Positions 45,178-55,694 of a stretch of DNA of 64,000 nt are shown in pieces; positions within the stretch are counted from its first letter, which is position 1; every line of letters begins with the position of its first letter. The translations under genes were made by a program, and so were the position numbers. Source of the stretch: Syncephalastrum monosporum B8922 (taxonomy: Eukaryota > Mucoromycota > Mucoromycetes > Mucorales > Syncephalastraceae). The notes beneath the pieces are model-generated. The model saw only the letters and a program-made list of their open reading frames with translations, ran no database searches and was not told the origin of the DNA. The stretch is taken from contig JNEN01001207.1 of the NCBI GenBank assembly GCA_000697355.1, forward strand, positions 186,001 to 250,000, given 5' to 3'.

Positions 45178-46318
45178 ATGTCTACGAGCGCCGCACTGCG
45201 ATTCAAACAGGCCATCACCGATCAGCTCTCACCTCTCCTTCAATGTAGCCCGGACGTGATCAACCCACCCTTTCGTGCAGCCAACGAGCAGGGCCAGCTC
45301 TCGTTGTCCGTGAAAAAGTACACCGCGACCCTTGCATGCCCAGTGTCAGACCGGCATTCCTGATTCCGTGTCCTTCCCGCGTACAATCGCTGAAAAGGTG
45401 AGAGCCCCACGTCAACCGTCACTAGCTTCTTCGACTGACGTCCATCGGTGTCCAGTTTATGCCAGACAACAGGATCGTCGGTGCGCACGCTGATGGTGCC
45501 AATCTCCATTTTTCGTATCACCCCCGCCAACTTGACGCGGGACGTGCTACAGCACGAAAGGCAGCCCACCGTGGTGACTGACTACAGCTCACCTAATGTC
45601 GCAAAGCCCTTTTCATGCCGGTCACTTGCGCTCCACCATCTGTATGATGTCGATGTCCGTATCAACAGGAACGCCGCACAACACGTCGCCAACGATGCTG
45701 AGACCAACATCTATTTCAAACACATGGAAGAAGGTAGACAGAGGAAGCATGCAGAGAATGTGAACCGCTCAAGAAATAAAGGTCCTAATTAGGCGACGAG
45801 GCCGCAGTGATGGAATATCCCCCGCGTCCAGGCCATGCTCCGTGACAAGGGCCTGCTCCGCAAAGCAGACGGTGCGTCCGTCATTGACCTCGAAACCGAA
45901 GGTCTCGGCTCACCTCCAGTCCAGCGCGCGGACGGCGCGAACCTGTACCTGACCCGCGATCTTGCCACCTTGCTCATGCGCCGTGAAAAGAGGCGAGACA
46001 CTTTTTCAGAGACCTTGATCTACAGCATGTCAGCTTTGGACGCATCGTTGGCATGTCGACCGGCCAGGGCACAGCTAAGTTCTTGCAAGATATCCTTGAC
46101 AAGGCGAAATCCATGATCTCGGAATACACACTTCAAAGAAGAACCATCGCCCAGTTCATGAGGTGGCTGATACTGTGGCCGATCCCTCGTCTCGGCCATC
46201 ATGATCCAGGATATGAATGCGAAAAAACCGAGAATTACGCGTCGCATGGGACCGCATGGCAGACGCTCGAGGTGATAGCGGTGTGCTTTTACAGTATGCT
46301 CATGCACGTGCATGCGGG
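45178..46318 (+). pseudogene. Arginyl-tRNA synthetase pseudogene, truncated and frameshifted
   Basis: Pieces of cytosolic ArgRS lie in the right order but in different frames. The first is a 61-codon N-terminal part from ATG 45178 (RFKQAITDQLSPLLQCSPDV). Next come NRIVGAHADGANLHF and, after a frame change, ITPANLTRDVLQHE. The catalytic VTDYSSPNVAKPF follows, whose continuation HAGHLRSTI is one frame off because of an extra T near 45612. The sequence then jumps to LYDVDVRIN (about 60 residues missing), DAETNIYFKHMEEG, LRDKGLLRKADGASVIDLE with RADGANLYLTRDLATL, GRIVGMSTGQGT, and finally IMIQDMNAK with YAHAR. No intron is obvious. Several frameshifts and internal deletions rule out a working enzyme. 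The intact gene should lie elsewhere. Confidence 0.85.
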
Positions 46319-47318
46319 TAAGTAGCAAGAAAAAAAAGCAAGAGAGAGAGAGAAAAAAGTATTGAAGTATTGACGGTGCATACAGAAGCAACAATAAGCA
46401 ATTTCTGAGCAGGCGAATGGACAATGATGCCATTAAGAATGCTAGAGAGTATATTATGATGTAGTACATTGGAGACCTCTTAGAACAGGATATGTTTAAC
46501 AGACAGACGAAAAACACTGCTCTCAATGTTTAATGTGGGCGCTCCAATGGAAAGAAGCCCATTGATTGCTATACCTTCTGTGCAGGCTTTGTATCGGGCC
46601 TCTCCAGAGTCGAAGGATACAATCGCACACGACGGGGAGTAAGGACTGGAGATAAGGCCCACCGCCTCAGGGCAGGCTGTTAGAAGATATTCAACGAGGG
46701 TGCCAGGTAAAGGGGAGAAGGCGGGGTCGGGCAATGACCCAGAGTGTGGAGAAACGGAAAAAACCATCACTGTAGCCAGCCAATGCTCTTTGGGCCCTTC
46801 TTTGAATATACAAAATTAGGTGTTTTTAAAGCGGCGAAGTGTCTGTCAATGGATCATGCAACAACTCAGACAGAGTTGCACTAAACTTTAATGCAGAGCA
46901 ATGCAAGAGGCTTCTGCCTTGTACATACAGTGATCTATTAAACGTGATAGTGTATGCTTTGGAAAGTTTGTTTTATATATGTCAACACAAGCTAGTGTCC
47001 ATCACATCAGAGTATGTCTCCATAGCAGCCTCCAAGGCAACCTGATGGAGGCGCCAGGCAACGGCTGTAGTCGTGTGCGACAGACTGATCTTCAGGCACA
47101 AAAACAGGAATAAAAGTACTAAATCCCAACTCCATTGAGTCAATGAAGGCTTACCATCTGCTCATGCGGGCTGTATTATTGTCTCTTCTCACATACACTG
47201 GCTTTCAAAAATCGTACACTGGCGCGCGCGCGAGCGTACTTGAGCGCGAATTTTTACGCGTACTTTTTTTTTCTCCTTTTTTTTTTTTTTTCTTTTTTTC
47301 TCTTCACAGCTATCGTCA
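46319..47318. other. Spacer between the pseudogene and the low-complexity gene
   Basis: A 96-codon minus-strand frame at 46770-46480 (MMVFSVSPHSGSLPD) could be a remnant of a mobile element protein, but I cannot assign it. The last 55 bases before 47319 are T/C-rich with CTTCACAG directly before the ATG, resembling a leader or a splice acceptor. Confidence 0.35.
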
Positions 47319-47750
47319 TGCCTAACGCTCAGACCATTCGCTGGACATTCGCACCGCGCATCACGCCGGTCCCCACTCTTCGCCTGAAGCCCTCCACTAC
47401 TAAATTCGAACCTGCGATTGGCGACGTGCCGACCCTCCGTCTTGCCCCGCCCGCTCCTCCGCCCCGCCCGAACCTCGCCGCCAGACTGGAGCGCCGCTCG
47501 TCTGCTGGGCAGGTCGGTGCCTCTTTAACCGCCTTTGACTTTCACTTTGCGTCGTCCTCTTACGCTGGTGCCTTGGCCCTCCGTCTCGGTTCTCCGGATG
47601 CGGCAGACTACCGTCTCGCGCCCCCCACCTCAACCGACTCGCGCTTCCTGCTGTCTTCGCGCGCTTCCGCCGCCACCGCAGCTCTGTGGGCCGCTGCTGC
47701 CCCTGCACCTGGGTGTGCTTCATCTACCTCTTTCTCTTCCACCACCACCT

Positions 47751-47904
47751 TGGTGTCCTCGGTGTCCTCGGTGTCTTCGGTGTCCTCGGTGTCCTCGGTG
47801 TCCTCGGTGTCCTCGGTGTCTTCGGTGTCCTCGGTGTCCTCGGTGTCCTCGGTGTCTTCGGTGTCTTCGGTGTCTTCGGTGTCGTTGGTGTCTTTGTCTT
47901 CGCC
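47751..47904 (+). repeat. 9-bp minisatellite encoding Ser-Ser-Val (plus) or Asp-Thr-Glu (minus)
   Basis: About 15 copies of TCGGTGTCC or TCGGTGTCT in tandem. The period of nine keeps every frame open on both strands, so the reading frame of the surrounding gene cannot be judged from openness here. Confidence 0.9.
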
Positions 47905-48189
47905 CTCGCCTGGCGCTGTCGCTTGGTCCCCCGTGTCGGCTCTTGGCCCCTCCGCTGCCATTGCAGTTGGACATGCGTCTTCGTTATCCTCCGTGGAATC
48001 TTCCCCGCCTGTAGCTGCTACTGCAGCTGGACCTGTCTCTGGTGCTGGTGCCCGCCGCGGCTCCGCCCTCCTTCGCCCTAGACGTCCCTCTGGCGTTCAT
48101 GCTGCCCTCGCCACCTCCGGTCGTTCTGCCCTCGCCACCGCCGCTCATGCTGCCCTCGCCTCCACCGCTCGTGCTGCTCGCACCTCTCC

Positions 48190-48480
48190 CGGCCATGCTC
48201 CTCGCCTGCCTTCTGGCCCCGCTTCTTGCCTCCCTTCTGGCCCCGCTTCTTGCATCCCTTCTGGCCCCGCTTCCTGCCTCCCTTCTGGCCCCGCTCCTTG
48301 CCTCCCTTCTGGCTTCGCTCCTCGCCTGCCTTCTGGCCCCGCTCCTCGCTTGCCTTCTGGCCGCCGCGCTCCTCGCCTGCCTTCTGGCCGCCGCGCTCCT
48401 CGCTTGCCTTCTGGTCGCCGCTCTCCTCGCCTGTCTTCTGGTCGCCGCTCTCCTCGCCTGTCTTCTGGCCGCGCCGCCCC
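48190..48480 (+). repeat. 24/27-bp minisatellite, CTGCCTTCTGGCC units
   Basis: About ten imperfect tandem units built around CTCGCCTGCCTTCTGGCC, alternating 24 and 27 bp. In the gene frame they encode repeats such as APRLPSGP and APRLPSGRR. All three plus frames are open. Confidence 0.85.
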
Positions 48481-50819
48481 TGCCCGCGCCGCCTGCTTCT
48501 CTTCTGTCCGCTGTGGACGTGTTTCTCGGGGTCGCGCTCATCGCATGTCTGCTGTTCGGGCCGCCTGCGCCGCTGCTCTGCGCACTCTTCGCGTCTCTGG
48601 TGCCCGCTCGTCCTCTGCCGGTACTACCCGCCTGTCCTTTGCCCGCGTGGCGGCTATCCGCGCTCGTCGCGTCTTTGGCGCCCGCGCCCGCCGACTTTCT
48701 GCCGTGCGAGGTGCCTGCGTCGCTGCTGTCCGGTGTTCGTGCGTCCGTCCTGTCCGCACTGGGCGCGTCTCGCGCGCTCGCGCTCGTTCTGTGTCTGCCG
48801 TCCGGGCTGCGCGTATGTCTGTCCTTTGGGCTGCGCGCATGTCCTCTGTGCGCCCTCGCCGCGTCGGCCACCGTTCGCCGGGCGTTCTTCTTGGCCGTGG
48901 TGCTGGCCCTGCCTGTGGGCCTGTCCCTGCGACCCTCACCTGGGCGCAGGTGGAATTGGAGGATGAGGACATCCTCATGGGGGATGAGGACATCCTCATG
49001 GAGGACGCCCCCCCGCTTCGCCGATCTGCTTCGTCGCGGTTCTCTTTGCTGCGGCGTCGCCCTGGCTTGCCGGGGTTTTCTCGGCTGCGGCGTAGGCCAG
49101 GTGGGCCGCGCCATGAGCGGCGGCTGGGTGCAGGCATGATGCGGTGGTGCCTGCACCCGTATAGCCGCCGCTAGGCGGCTGGTGTCCGCCTCGTAGCTGG
49201 TAAGAGCTTTGTCATTTCTTGTATTCTCATGATCAGTTGAATTAACTCGCTTTTCGTTTTTAGGCAGCCCCCTCTGTGGTGTACCGGGAGAGCCGCCTGC
49301 CCATAGCTGCCGTATCCGGAGCCGACTAGCCGGTGCTACTTCACCCCACGACCGGGAGACCCTCCTGCCCAAACCGATGCACGCCGAGACGTATAAGGTC
49401 CTTAGCAGGCATCTCGAGAACAATGGCATCCAAGTCCTCGCGTCTTTTGCTCGAAAGATAAGTGTTTTTCTTCCTTTTCTTTAATTCTTAATGAACGGGG
49501 TCTAACAACATGACGCAGGTAGCCACCCGTCGGAAGTGAAGGATAGTATCCCAGTCATCGGTCTCCTGGCCACAGTATATGACTGCGAACTATCCTACAA
49601 CCCGTTTTGTAGGGCTCCGGATGGTGCCATTGTTCTTCCGTTTATCTTCCTTCGCTTATGCTCGCACTGCCGCAACAAATGCACCGCACTTTCATGGTGT
49701 CAAAATGGACCAAGTAAAATACATGGACGGACGGTTGGGAAAGGTACAGTACAATGAGAAAAGAAAAGCAAGAATAAATAGGTACTCATCTCCTTTGATA
49801 GTCTCAAAAGTGCACGGTCTTGCGGTTAGGGGGAGTCTCCAACCGGGGTGGAGTGGTATCGGTAGGTCGGCAAGGACGGAAACACTGTCGGCACGCGTCA
49901 GGGCGAAAGGCGGCGAACCCGGTGCACCGCGAAGGGGGTCGCCATCGCTGCGGGGCGGACGCCATTGCGGGGAGGTTGACGGAAAACAAGGCCTTTTGGC
50001 GGACCTAACCGCCGGAAGAGGCGGGAGGAAGGAAGTTTGGGGCAATACGAACGGTTTGTCCTCCAGGAGCACATCGCATCTTTTTCATGTCAAGGTAAAG
50101 TACTCACTCACTCACTGATTCACCAAACCAAGTCCATTTGCTCACATCATTTTGCATCCTACCTATTTGATTAGGTGAAGCGACGTTTTCCTCTACGGTT
50201 TCCTACGGTTCTGGTTGTATCAATGGGAATCGTCCCTTTTGTTCCGTTCCTCAGGTCGGTCTCAGACTATACAAGGCGTCACACCACGCATTAACTCCTC
50301 AATCTTCTCATGGGCAGTTCGGATGGCAAAACAAACACACACGATACGGCACACGACACGACACGCGACACGGCACATGGCACACAACACGGCATACTCG
50401 GCATACACACAAACTACCTCCTAGCTCTCACTCTCATCGGGTGAAGGATGGACGTGGCACGATGATCAAGACCTGGATCTTCCATTTCCTGTGCAGGGCG
50501 GGCGGCTTAGCACAGAGGCGTTGTACTACAGCGGACATACGTTGGCGTTGGTGAACCAAGGTCAGTCTACAATATCAATTGAAAATGATGTATGTCTTGC
50601 TCATCAATAATGAACAGTGCAGGCTCCGATTGGACTCGAAGGTCGCTTCCCTACCTCTGTCGCGGTAGCTACCAATACATCTCCAAAGGTCCAGTTGACA
50701 CAGTACCTTTTCTACTCTCGATTGCTTGGACAAGGCAGGCAGGCGTATCATGCTTGGGCAACCCGGAATCAGCAAATATACACGCCTTCATGGTGGCGAC
50801 AAGTACCCAAGGCTACAGG

Positions 50820-51290
50820 AAGACAGACAGACAGACAGACAGACAAACAGCACGGGGACATGTGTGCGAAAGGTATGCTTTTGACCCCATTCAGTTCACA
50901 ATATCAAATACTTATACTATGCCGGGACCATTGATAGGCAGACAAAGATAATCGGGCGGACGCATTGGATCGGATGGGCGATTGATGACGAGGAAGCAAC
51001 TACGACAAACAATCACACGGACAGCACAGTGGCATGTGTACAAAAAGGTAAGCTTTTAGCGCCATCCAAGTAACAATATCAGATACTTATATTGTATCTT
51101 CATCGCTGACAGGGACACAGAGATAATCGGGCGGACGCATTGGGTCAGATGGCGACTGTTTACGACGAAACAACTACGACAGACAATCACACAGACAGCA
51201 CAGTGACATGTATACAAAAAGGTATGTCATTGATCGCACCTGGACAATCATATGAAATGCTTATCCAACGCTGATTCTATTCGCTGACAG
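50820..51290 (+). repeat. Tandem duplication of an exon-intron unit, about 174 bp period
   Basis: The three exon ends at 50872, 51047 and 51221 are related (CAGCAC-G-GACATGTGTGC/TACAAAAAG forms) and spaced 175 and 174 bp apart. The introns that follow (50873-50941, 51048-51112, 51222-51290) are 65-69 nt and share blocks such as ACAATATCA-ATACTTATA and CGCTGACAG. The exons in between (50942-51047, 51113-51221) share GATAATCGGGCGGACGCATT. The unit thus contains donor, intron, acceptor and exon. A (GACA)n run at about 50820-50846 lies at the left edge. Confidence 0.8.
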
Positions 51291-51410
51291 TACGCGGAAA
51301 CGAATCCAAAGTACACCCTCACATTTGGCGTAAACCATCTCCATGGTCCACATACAGCGGATCCCGACATACGATCATTCCTGCTTTTACATGAACATTG
51401 GTGCGCAGGC

Positions 51411-51452
51411 ATCTTACTCTGCTACCTTGGCATCTTACTCTGCTACCTTGGC
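51411..51452 (+). repeat. Perfect 21-bp tandem duplication in coding sequence
   Basis: Two identical 21-bp units, each beginning GCATCTTACTCTGCTACCTT, encode a duplicated heptapeptide (GILLCYL) in the likely exon 51291-51475. The frame is kept. Confidence 0.85.
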
Positions 51453-51663
51453 CATCGCAACCTACTTTTTATGTGGTGAACACATCCAACATCTTGCTTT
51501 GGTACCTCTCAGTTGTCGTTTTGAGAACGCTGGAAGCTCCTTCGCAAAAGGTAAAGCGAGCATACCGCAGTCGACATGGCAATGATCTTACGTGATTTTC
51601 ATAGAGCATGTGCCGTATCTGATACGCGACACTCCTGCGCATGCTGTGGACAAAAACTTTTAA

Positions 51664-52491
51664 CGCTACACGCATTCCGAGCTCGAAGCTATACACTGCT
51701 TGGGTGGACAAACGGCTCTCTGGATGGAACATCAATCTGTGCTTGACTCATCTCGGCTGGCTGCAACAACGAAACAAAAAAAAAAGCCAAACCAAGTCAA
51801 ACCAGACCAAGTGAAAAAGCGTCGTCCGGCCCAGACACTACATGGTAAGCAGAAATGACAGGTGGTGATCATAGCCATGTACTAAATCCATCTTTGCTCA
51901 ATGCCTTGTTTAGGTCACCGGACAAGGTAGACGGACACATACACAAAAGTCCCTTTCTACAAAGATCTGTTGCCCTACGAACCAGTGGGCATATCCAAAG
52001 CAAAACTCTACTCGATCTGCTTCCACAAGCATCCACTATCAACGGAAACCTACGCAGCACAAGCCCCAAGGATAAAAGAAAAGAAAAGAGCAAGCCATTT
52101 ATAGATGCACTATCCAGTAGACATACGTGGTTCACCCCGGTAGCATCGCCTAGAGCTCCCTTACAAATAAATATGCCACCCACTTTATATCATCATCTAT
52201 TTTGCATCATGATACCGTTTATATAATACGTTTCGTGTGCACACTACGCGCGCGAGATCGCACACTTCATACATCTGTAGGTTATGGCATTGAACGAAAA
52301 CGTGAACATGTGTCATATTTAGAAGTCGCTCAAATTTCCACTCCCTTGGCTTTCTGCTATCTATGAAGGGAAACCTCACCAAAAGACTCGTCACCGTGCA
52401 CTTGAACGTCACAATTGTAGAGAGTAAGACAGCAGTACTTGGTAACAACAAGCGAAGCATAGATGTGTTCTTCTTCCGAGTGATTATTTTA
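51664..52491. other. Downstream stretch with possible further exons
   Basis: The frame after the TAA at 51661 continues open to a donor at about 51844 (Lys-rich stretch, VKKRRPAQTLH). A 123-codon frame from ATG 51855 (MTGGDHSHVLNPSLLNALF) also spans this area, but its first part may be intronic. Neither is recognised. The rest, to 52491, is probably the 3' region of the ERH gene on the opposite strand. Confidence 0.3.
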
Positions 52492-53219
52492 TTACCAACG
52501 CCGCGACTGTCTGTGGTATCCTCCGCCGCCGCGCGATCTTGGCTGATGGTGTTGCTGACGGGGTGGTGGTGGGTCGTTCCGGGCGTTGCTGAAATGGCGA
52601 AGAAGACTTTCCTTGATCCACTCCTTGTCCCTGGGCCGGTAGTTCTATGTGGGGACGCGTCAGCCTCGGGTTTCGATCCCTGACGACACACCTACCCTGG
52701 AGCTTGGATCAAATACGAGAGCGACAAACTCCTTGTGGGAGTCGATGAAGTGGAACAGGTCTTCGGCACTAAGTGACAAAGAGTGTTAAGCCATGCCTTG
52801 CATATGTTTACGCGCGTGTGTAGGATGCGTACCGGTACTGAATCTCGCCTAATCGCGGATTTTCTTGTTGGAGCTTCTGCTCGTAGAGACCGGCGATGTC
52901 TAGCCTACTGTTAACTGGAGATTCAGTCGAGGACAAAAGGACGACTTACTGTCCATGGCACTCGCAACGGTCTCGTAGTCACTGTGTATAATATTGTTTA
53001 GTTTTCACGCGATCGAAGGCCATGTGGAAGCGTACTAGTATGTGCGAGAACTAAAGGTGGGACGGGAGGAGTTAGTTCTCATGCGAAGGGCATGCCTTTC
53101 CGACTTACGCAGGGTTCTGGTCGCTTTGCGTGAGCAGGATGGTATGTACCGTCTAGAACAAGCCATGAGAGGAAAGGATCAGTGTGGGCGGCTCTTTAGT
53201 AAGACGTGGATCGTACCAT
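52492..53219 (-). CDS. erh1: Enhancer of rudimentary homolog (ERH)
   Basis: Seven exons on the minus strand: 53219-53217 (ATG only), 53152-53109, 53050-53036 (15 nt), 52981-52950, 52899-52833, 52768-52696 and 52644-52492, giving 128 residues. The spliced protein matches ERH from end to end: TVHTILLTQSDQNPASRTYY, DYETVASAMDNIAGLYEQKL, EDLFHFIDSHKEFVALVFDP and NYRPRDKEWIKESLL. A tail rich in Pro, Gln, Arg and Gly (RQQHHQPRSRGGGGYHRQ) extends beyond the usual ERH length of about 104. ERH is a small homodimeric nuclear protein; in fission yeast Erh1 forms a complex with Mmi1 in meiotic mRNA elimination. The two tiny exons are needed for the conserved N-terminus. Confidence 0.88.
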
Positions 53220-53538
53220 GACGAAGGGCAGAGAAACGCAGGCCAGGCCACCGGGCGCTCCCCAATTGTAATTTTTGAGGTGGACCCGTTCAGCAGTAAG
53301 TAACCCACTCGTCTAATCCATTATGCACAAAACATAAAACACACACATACACATACACATACATAGAGGCACCATAAAGAAGTATCTGTATCTATCTGTG
53401 TATCTATCTGGCCCTTTCTCTTTCGAGGTGGGATGGGTCCATCGCTTCAAAAAGAGAAAAGAACATGATGGAGAACGTCGAGGAATATCAAAGCTCATTG
53501 TTTGCCCTGAAGCGTTTTATTTGAAAAAATAAAGATGC

Positions 53539-54020
53539 TTATTTCTTCTGGGTCTGGCTCTTGATGACGCGCTTGACGATCTTCTGCTCCTCGATGAGGA
53601 AAGCACGGACGATACGCTGGCGAACGCACGAAGCGCAGCGGGAGCCACCATAAGCACGGCTCACGGTCTTGTGTCTCTTCGAGAGCGAAGAGAGCTTACG
53701 GGCGCGGTACGCCTTGATCTATATTGACAGTCGGGTAAATATAAATACACTTGCTTTGCCCGGCTCCTCCTTCTCTGTTTTCACTTACACCAGGCAGACC
53801 CTCACCACAGTCACCGCAACGGGGAGCCTTGACGGGCTTCTTGTTGTATTGGTAGGTGAGCTTACCACCTTTAGAAAGAAAGGAGAATGTCAAAGATTAG
53901 GATGACTGATTGGGTAGAATGGAGATGTATGTTTATCGTACCGGGGGTCTTGACGACCGAGACACGGTTGGAGCGGGTGTTGTAGGAGAGACGGCGTCTG
54001 TAGGTGAGACGTTGAACCAT
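53539..54020 (-). CDS. rpl34: 60S ribosomal protein L34 (eL34)
   Basis: Three exons (54020-53942, 53868-53789, 53718-53539) give 112 residues. The sequence is a typical eL34: [40 protein letters not shown] with the first zinc-type Cys pair, and [20 protein letters not shown] with the second, ending in a basic tail. It is a structural protein of the large ribosomal subunit. The upstream region (54021-54782) is free of genes and holds its promoter. Confidence 0.96.
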
Positions 54021-54782
54021 GGCAAACTGGAATCGGCAATGGAATGCAAAAAGGTAGAATTGGGAGATGAAAGGAGGTACATTTAGTCTCGAGTCAATGG
54101 ATTTTTGTGGCTATCCAATGATCCATGCATCCATCCGTCGTAATCAATGGCGAATCGTGTGTTGTCGAATGGATGGATGATGGCATCATAGGATAGGGTA
54201 CTCATTCATACATACCTACGGGGAGAAAGGGGGAACTTCTAACTTCGGGCAATCCAAGACCTTCACCCTGCCCCATCATTTTGAGACACCGACTACCTTA
54301 TTTGGTAACCCTGTCCTCGCAGAAGCGTATGCTCGAATGAACCCTCCGCGCGTTATTTTACTTTCTGTCTACGCCTGTAGATCCCACCAGCTATCTGGCA
54401 GTTCGAGCAGAGCGTTTTCAAGCCTTGTATTATATTTATTGAAAAGCAATAAAGAAGTGTATCGTGTTGCATACGAGATGGGTGCTTTTGCTTGCTCGGT
54501 GTCTAATACGAAGCACCTCGGCCTAGTTTCCATGTATCATGGCTACGTCGTACCCATGGATGTGACACACAGGATATAGAAAACGAGAGAGAAAGAGGAG
54601 AGGAGAGAGTATAGACATAAAAAGTAGTGAAATGCTTATTGACCCATTTTTGCGTCATCGGGAAGGCGGCATTTTATCGAGTCGCGTCGGGTGAACCAAG
54701 GCCATCCCAACCCCCCAACCGCGTGTCCATCTCTTTTTCTTTTTCTGTTCTTTTTATCAGTTATCAGCGAGTGTATCTAAAC
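54021..54782. promoter_or_regulatory. Divergent promoter region, L34 / 6-phosphogluconolactonase
   Basis: No coding sequence is supported. A region of repeated ATCCAT/ATGGAT words lies at 54110-54185, and a pyrimidine-rich tract at about 54725-54760 precedes the lactonase ATG. Confidence 0.4.
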
Positions 54783-55529
54783 ATGGCCCAAGCTGCTTAC
54801 GCCTTCCCTACCACCGACGCTCTCTCGGCCGGTCTGAATGACTTTGTGGCCAAGCGCTCCAAGGCCGCGATTGCTGATCACGGCTCGTTCTCCATTGCGG
54901 TCTCGGGGGGCTCGCTGCCCAAGCTACTGGCCAAGGACTTGAAGAACAACAAGGACGTCGACTTCTCCAAGTGGCACGTGTTCTGGGCCGACGAGCGGTG
55001 CGTGCCCCTCGACCACGCCGACTCCAACTACCTCGAGCTCAAGAAGCAGCTCCTCGACTTTGTGTCCATTCCCAGCGCCAACATTCACACCATCAACGCG
55101 TCGTTTGGCAAAGACGCTGCCAAGGCGGCCGAGGACTATGAAAAGGACGTGCGCAACTACTTTCACAACGAGCTGCCCAAGTTTGACTTGATTCTGCTGG
55201 GTATGGGCCCCGATGGCCACTGCTGCTCGCTTTTCCCCGGCCACCCGCTCCTGGACGAGAAGAAGCTGTGGGTCGCACCCATCACGGACTCGCCCAAGCC
55301 CCCGCCGGAGCGCATCACGCTGACCTTCCCGGTGGTGAACAATGCCAGCGCGATTGCGTTCGTGACTGCGGGTGAGGGTAAGCAGGATATGCTGCAGCAG
55401 ATCCTCGAGCAGCCCGAGCTGGAGCTTCCCTGCCAGCGTGTCAAGCCCGTCAACAACTCCCCTGCGTACTGGTTCGTCGATCAGCCTGCGGCTGGCAAGC
55501 TTCAACCCGCTACTCTCTCCAAGTATTGA
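54783..55529 (+). CDS. 6-phosphogluconolactonase
   Basis: Intronless, 248 residues, NagB/6PGL fold. Motifs: FSIAVSGGSLPKLL, KWHVFWADERCVP, the DSNYLELKK segment, LILLGMGPDGHCCSLFPGHP and RITLTFPVVNNA. The enzyme hydrolyses 6-phosphogluconolactone to 6-phosphogluconate in the oxidative pentose-phosphate pathway (yeast Sol3/Sol4 type), in the cytosol. The chosen ATG follows the pyrimidine tract and begins directly with the fold; upstream in-frame sequence is not protein-like. An AATAAA signal follows about 45 bp after the stop, and the arginase gene converges from the other side. Confidence 0.95.
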   Translation: MAQAAYAFPTTDALSAGLNDFVAKRSKAAIADHGSFSIAVSGGSLPKLLAKDLKNNKDVDFSKWHVFWADERCVPLDHADSNYLELKKQLLDFVSIPSANIHTINASFGKDAAKAAEDYEKDVRNYFHNELPKFDLILLGMGPDGHCCSLFPGHPLLDEKKLWVAPITDSPKPPPERITLTFPVVNNASAIAFVTAGEGKQDMLQQILEQPELELPCQRVKPVNNSPAYWFVDQPAAGKLQPATLSKY

Positions 55530-55694
55530 CTATCCAGCGCATTGTAATGGCTTGCATTAGAATGGAATGGTTTAATAAAAGGTGATCAAGGACAATGGGC
55601 GGAAAACGGAGGTGATGACAGCGTGTGACTTATGAGTGTGTGTGTGTGTGTATAGCGATGGCTGATGTTAAAAGAAATGCTAGTCCGGGTGTGG

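Larger units (their letters stand above)
47319..51663 (+). pseudogene. Multi-exon locus with low-complexity N-terminus; unknown, probably decayed
   Basis: The first exon (47319 to about 49200) encodes MPNAQTIRWTFAPRITPVP, repeats the motif VPTLRL-P twice, then carries a Ser-Ser-Val array, a Pro/Arg-rich array, and the acidic duplicate EDILMGDEDILMED. In frame a TAG stands at 49172-49174, yet the same frame stays open through the donor at 49201 into exon 49265-49461 (LPKPMHAETYKVLSRHLENN) and 49518-49743 (SSHPSEVKDSIPVIGLLATV). Later exons are 50425-50560 (GWTWHDDQDLDLPFPVQGG), 50618-50872 (APIGLEGRFPTSVAVATNTS), two duplicated units, 51291-51475 (TFGVNHLHGPHTADPDIRSF), 51513-51550 and 51605 to a TAA at 51661-51663. 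That frame is open again beyond the TAA (RYTHSELEAIHCLGGQTALW). The exons between 49743 and 50425 are unclear. No family is recognised. Good splice sites with in-frame stops suggest a recently inactivated gene, or a gene whose exon structure I have misread. Confidence 0.4.

Noticed and set aside
47984..49429. A 481-codon minus-strand frame opposite the low-complexity gene
   Set aside because: It runs through a likely intron (49201-49264) and through minisatellites that keep all frames open; the composition (Arg/Ala/Ser) follows from the repeats.
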